Assembly (NCBI GenBank): GCA_052387115.1
Contig: JBQTJM010000342.1
Span: forward strand, 1-17,965
Length of the DNA: 17,965 bases
Direction: 5' to 3'
From: JACCXJ01 sp052387115
Lineage (GTDB): Bacteria; Pseudomonadota; Gammaproteobacteria; JACCXJ01
Each line of letters starts with the position of its first letter. Position 1 is the stretch's first letter. Made by a program: the position numbers and the translations under genes. A model generated the notes under the pieces. That model had not been told where the DNA came from. It worked only from the letters and a program-made list of their open reading frames with translations, and searched no databases. Shown here in pieces: positions 15,474 to 17,965 of this stretch.

Positions 15474-15571
15474 ACTGGCCACGGTCATAAATCGCCGCCT
15501 TAGATCCCTTCTCCCTCCAGATCCCCTCTCCCTCCGGGAGAGCCTAACCTTTCATCCCCTCTCCCTCCGAG
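15474..15571. repeat. REP-like intergenic repeat, copy 2, cut by an insertion sequence
   Basis: The first 45 bases repeat 13148-13192 with four mismatches. Three tandem versions of the half-motif ATCCC(C/T)TCTCCCTCC follow, from 15504, 15521 and 15554. The middle one forms a perfect hairpin, CTCTCCC-TCC-GGGAGAG (15526-15542), placed where a terminator for cax-corA would be but without a T run. The third copy lacks its right arm and stops at the left end of the insertion sequence, which suggests that the element inserted into it. Confidence 0.75.
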
Positions 15572-15590
15572 CTGGTCTTTACCCACAAGT
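15572..15590 (+). repeat. Left terminal inverted repeat of the insertion sequence
   Basis: CTGGTCTTTACCCACAAGT. The first 14 bases agree with the right end at 10 positions, and both finish with CAAGT. The nineteen-base size equals that of the Tn5 outside end. Confidence 0.7.
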
Positions 15591-15643
15591 TGATCGAGCA
15601 CAAGGGGGTCGGCGACATTTTCGAGCAGGCGACCTGGAGGGAT

Positions 15644-17905
15644 TCAGTGGTAGAGATCGTAAGCGAATTCGATGTCGGCCAAGCGTGCCATGCCACGCCA
15701 GAGGACTTGCGTACCCGGAGGGCCATCGCCCGTGCGTCCCAGGTGGCCACCGAGCCGGCCCAAGAGGCGCACGGCTTCGTTGAGGCTCGGGGGCAGATCA
15801 GGCGGGGTTTTGGTGTGGTGGACGAAGGTGGTCAGAGCCTGCCACTCGGACGGGGTGAAATAGACGGTGCAGGGGACATCGGGCGTTTCCCGGCCGAGCG
15901 TGGTCAGATGGTAAATGCGCCACGCCACGACGAGGTCGATCGCCAGGCAGTTGCGCAGGCGCTGGACGTTCTCCAGCTGGCGCGCCTCGACACGACAACC
16001 GCTCTTGAGGATCCGGTGATAGACCTCGATGCCCCAGCGTTTGGCATACCATTCCAGGCGCTCGAAGGCGTCGGCTTTGTGCTGGACCTCGACGGTGGTG
16101 AGCAGCATCCATTCGAGCCCCTCGACCTCGGCCGGGGGGTTGATCTCTTGGGCCAGGACGGCCCACACGGCGACCGGCGGGAGATGCGCACTGCGCGCGG
16201 GTGGCTTCAGGGTGACCGGCCGGGTGCGCACCGCCAAGATCGCCTGGCGCGCGGCGCGCTTCTCGCTCGGCGGGATCAAGATCTCGCGCAGGCCGAGGAC
16301 CGGTTGCTCTGTGAGCGCGGTCCACAGAAAGTCATTGCTGTGGTCGTCATCGAGGACCTTGCGGTTGCGCGAGCGCTCGGCACGGATCAGCAACTCCGCC
16401 CCGTGGGGGGTCTTGGCCTTTGCGGCGAATACCTCGTGGAGATCGGCCTCGCGGTCGGCCATCAGGACGAGCGTGGTCTTCCGGCAGCGTTTCGCTATCT
16501 GCGAGACGGCCTGGTAACTCTTCACCCATTTGAAACTCTCCTTCTCCTCGATGGGCTTGTGGTGGCGCGCATGCCTGCTGCCGATCCCCTCGCGCGCCCA
16601 GCATTGCAGATCCAAGAGCCCGAGCGGCGTCCCTTGCGGGGTAAAGGCCAACGTATCGTGCACCATCAACCCCCGCACCGCTTCGCTGTCGGTGCCGATC
16701 GGACCCAGACCTCGGGTATGCGGATGGGTGCTGTAATTGAGCGTCGTAGTGTCTTGGGCCACCAAGACGAGCGGCGCCTCGCGCAGGCGTTCCTCGGTGG
16801 CTGCATAGTGCGGCGCCAGGATGGCCTGCCACTCGACCTTTTCATTATCCAGAAACCGGTAGGCCGCCTTGGCCGCCATGGCCGAGCCCGAGGCCTGCGG
16901 GATATTCGCCGTCGGCTGGTCATAGAACAGGCCGGTCATCTGCAAGAGCCTCGCGGTCAAGCGCGCATCGCCCATGTTCGCCCCCCCCAACTCCGCCTCG
17001 ATCCAGTCCCGCGGTGGACGCAAGGCCTCTGCCTGGCGGATCTGCACTTGCCCATCGGCCTCGCGACACAACGCTCGCTGCCAGCCCCCCGAGAGGGGCA
17101 GGACATAGAGGTCCTTGATCGCCGCCCCCGTGCCTTGCCGCCCGCGCCCACCGGTCGTCCCCACCGCCGTCCAATTGGCCGCACGGTAACAGGTCCCGGC
17201 AAATCGCCCGCGTTCCACGTAGGTCTCCAAGAGCACCGGACGGTAGTGGTACACCGCTTCCCAGTCATCGGCCAGGCGCCCCTGGCAGCGCGCCAACACG
17301 AAGGAGGCCAGACACTTCACCTTCACCGTGGGGGGGACCAAGAAACGGCTGTTGTTCACCACCAGAATGTGATTGCACCGTCGCGCCGCCTCCGTCCAAC
17401 CGATCCAGGTGTCCCGGCATTCCACCCGCCTCGCGCAGGCACTGTAGCTCAAGCCCCCGATCCAACCGTAACGCTCGCTTCGCACCAGATAGCGCAACTG
17501 CGCCCCGCACAAAGGCCCGCTCTTGAGGTAGTGATGCGCGTCCATCATGCCCCGCCAAAGCGCCGATCCGGCGCTCGAGGTGACGCGCACGATCTCCACC
17601 TCGCCCAACTCCGAAAGCGCGCATTCCACACTCGCCAGCGGCGGCGGGGCCACGCGCTGCCTGGCCTCTTGGAAGGCATAGCGCCGGGTCATCGCCGGCA
17701 GTGCGATCACCCCGCGTCGATGCAACTCCAAGAGGCTCTTGCGGCAGCTCATCTCCTGCAGCCGACCTGCCGGGTTGCGCCACTCCATCCACTCGCAAAC
17801 CCGGAGCGACAGCTGCCGTCGCGAGATCTCCGGTTCCGCCTGCACCGCCTCGGCGATCCGAGTCAGGATCTCCTGCGAAAATGTCCGCCCGCCCATCGCG
17901 ACCAT
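15644..17905 (-). CDS. DruA-like (DUF4338) domain fused to a Tn5-type IS4 family transposase
   Basis: This 753-residue protein has two parts. Residues about 1-80 form a helical, basic N-terminal region. Residues about 100-290 match DUF4338, the DruA protein of the Druantia anti-phage system: HHYLKSGPLCGAQLRYLV, RDTWIGW, ILVVNNSRFLVPPTVKVKCLASFVLA, DWEAVYHYRPVLLETYVE and FAGTCYRAANWTAVGTTGGRGR. Residues about 300-753 are a complete Tn5-like transposase: the DNA-binding start AELGGANMGDARLTARLL (304-321), QDTTTLNYS with Asp385, MADREADLHE with Asp484, VLAQEINPP and LEWMLLTT as in Tn5. The Y-(2)-R-(3)-E-(6)-K motif lies at Tyr620, Arg623, Glu627 and Lys634, the spacing of Tn5 Tyr319, Arg322, Glu326 and Lys333. 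The DDE triad is therefore intact. No frameshift is visible, so it may be active. ATG 17905 lies about seven bases after a candidate -10, so the message may be leaderless; ATG 17896 is the next possible start. Confidence 0.88.
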   Translation of the reverse strand: MVAMGGRTFSQEILTRIAEAVQAEPEISRRQLSLRVCEWMEWRNPAGRLQEMSCRKSLLELHRRGVIALPAMTRRYAFQEARQRVAPPPLASVECALSELGEVEIVRVTSSAGSALWRGMMDAHHYLKSGPLCGAQLRYLVRSERYGWIGGLSYSACARRVECRDTWIGWTEAARRCNHILVVNNSRFLVPPTVKVKCLASFVLARCQGRLADDWEAVYHYRPVLLETYVERGRFAGTCYRAANWTAVGTTGGRGRQGTGAAIKDLYVLPLSGGWQRALCREADGQVQIRQAEALRPPRDWIEAELGGANMGDARLTARLLQMTGLFYDQPTANIPQASGSAMAAKAAYRFLDNEKVEWQAILAPHYAATEERLREAPLVLVAQDTTTLNYSTHPHTRGLGPIGTDSEAVRGLMVHDTLAFTPQGTPLGLLDLQCWAREGIGSRHARHHKPIEEKESFKWVKSYQAVSQIAKRCRKTTLVLMADREADLHEVFAAKAKTPHGAELLIRAERSRNRKVLDDDHSNDFLWTALTEQPVLGLREILIPPSEKRAARQAILAVRTRPVTLKPPARSAHLPPVAVWAVLAQEINPPAEVEGLEWMLLTTVEVQHKADAFERLEWYAKRWGIEVYHRILKSGCRVEARQLENVQRLRNCLAIDLVVAWRIYHLTTLGRETPDVPCTVYFTPSEWQALTTFVHHTKTPPDLPPSLNEAVRLLGRLGGHLGRTGDGPPGTQVLWRGMARLADIEFAYDLYH

Positions 17906-17911
17906 GCCACC

Positions 17912-17940
17912 AGTCTACGACACGGCGGGGGCGGTGTCCA
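17912..17940 (-). promoter_or_regulatory. Candidate transposase promoter inside the right end
   Basis: On the minus strand TGGACA (17940-17935) is followed, after exactly 17 bases, by TAGACT (17917-17912). Both are reasonable sigma-70 hexamers (five and four of six). The spacer contains an imperfect inverted repeat (GACAC with GTGTC around a GC core). Transcription would start near 17905, the transposase ATG itself. Confidence 0.5.
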
Positions 17941-17942
17941 GT

Positions 17943-17964
17943 ACTTGTTATGGGTAAGCCACAG
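17943..17964 (-). repeat. Right terminal inverted repeat of the insertion sequence
   Basis: Read on the minus strand it starts CTGTGGCTTACCCA, continues TAA and ends CAAGT. It is three bases longer than the left end because of the TAA insertion. It lies one base from the window end. Confidence 0.68.
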
Positions 17965-17965
17965 C

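Larger units (their letters stand above)
15572..17964 (-). mobile_element. Tn5/IS50-like insertion sequence (IS4 family) carrying a DruA-transposase fusion
   Basis: About 2.39 kb with a single gene on the minus strand. The left end reads CTGGTCTTTACCCACAAGT (15572-15590). The right end, read inward on the minus strand from 17964, starts CTGTGGCTTACCCA and, after TAA, ends with CAAGT. The two share CTG, TTACCCA and CAAGT. They also resemble the known Tn5 outside end CTGACTCTTATACACAAGT (left end 13 of 19 by eye), in agreement with the Tn5-like transposase. The noncoding ends are short: 72 bases on the left, 59 on the right. A target duplication cannot be tested, because the window holds only one base beyond the right end. 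Confidence 0.8.

Noticed and set aside
15571..15660. A plus-strand peptide-like stretch ELVFTHKLIEHKGVGD that looked like the remnant of an interrupted gene
   Set aside because: It begins exactly in the left terminal repeat and continues through the element's noncoding end into the antisense of the transposase, so it is part of the insertion sequence and not a host gene fragment.
15644..17905. A complete Druantia anti-phage system
   Set aside because: Only the DUF4338 domain is present, fused to a transposase. No DruE-like helicase or other Druantia gene is in the window, so a defence function is not supported.

Overview
This is a GC-rich stretch of bacterial chromosome, most likely from a gammaproteobacterium. 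HflD (213 residues, the Escherichia coli length) and SrkA/YihE are essentially gammaproteobacterial genes, and the GspA/GspB pair fits the same group. No rRNA, tRNA or CRISPR array was seen, and no gene-free stretch exceeds about 275 bases. The window begins inside a gene and ends one base past an insertion sequence end, so it may be a whole contig broken at a repeat.

Left part (1-5250): the C-terminal end of an outer-membrane beta-barrel protein, then the stress kinase gene srkA on the plus strand. On the minus strand, in transcription order, come a MATE-family efflux transporter, a membrane fatty-acid desaturase and hflD. Divergent from the MATE gene is a membrane-anchored TPR protein of unknown role.

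Middle part (5400-11000): a gspA/gspB (exeA/exeB-like) pair, expected to help the type II secretion secretin assemble through the peptidoglycan. It is followed in the same direction by a DUF488 gene. Next is a 602-residue protein made of two consecutive alpha/beta-hydrolase domains with a C-terminal membrane anchor, closely followed by a small protein that looks like a double ACT domain.

Right part (11000-15470): a HbpS/GlcG-family gene divergent from a small exported protein that looks like SmbP (small metal-binding protein) but has no histidine; uppP (undecaprenyl-diphosphate phosphatase); and an overlapping gene pair for a Ca2+/H+ antiporter (Cax) and a CorA-type Mg2+/Co2+ channel. The cation gene pair lies between two directly repeated, hairpin-rich REP-like intergenic elements.

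Right edge (15572-17964): a complete-looking insertion sequence of about 2.4 kb. Its single 753-residue ORF joins a DUF4338 domain, the DruA-type domain of the Druantia anti-phage system, to a complete Tn5/IS50-type (IS4 family) transposase. Its ends resemble the Tn5 outside end. This fusion is the most interesting object in the window. It links a defence-system domain of unknown chemistry to a DNA transposase, with every expected catalytic residue of the transposase half visible.
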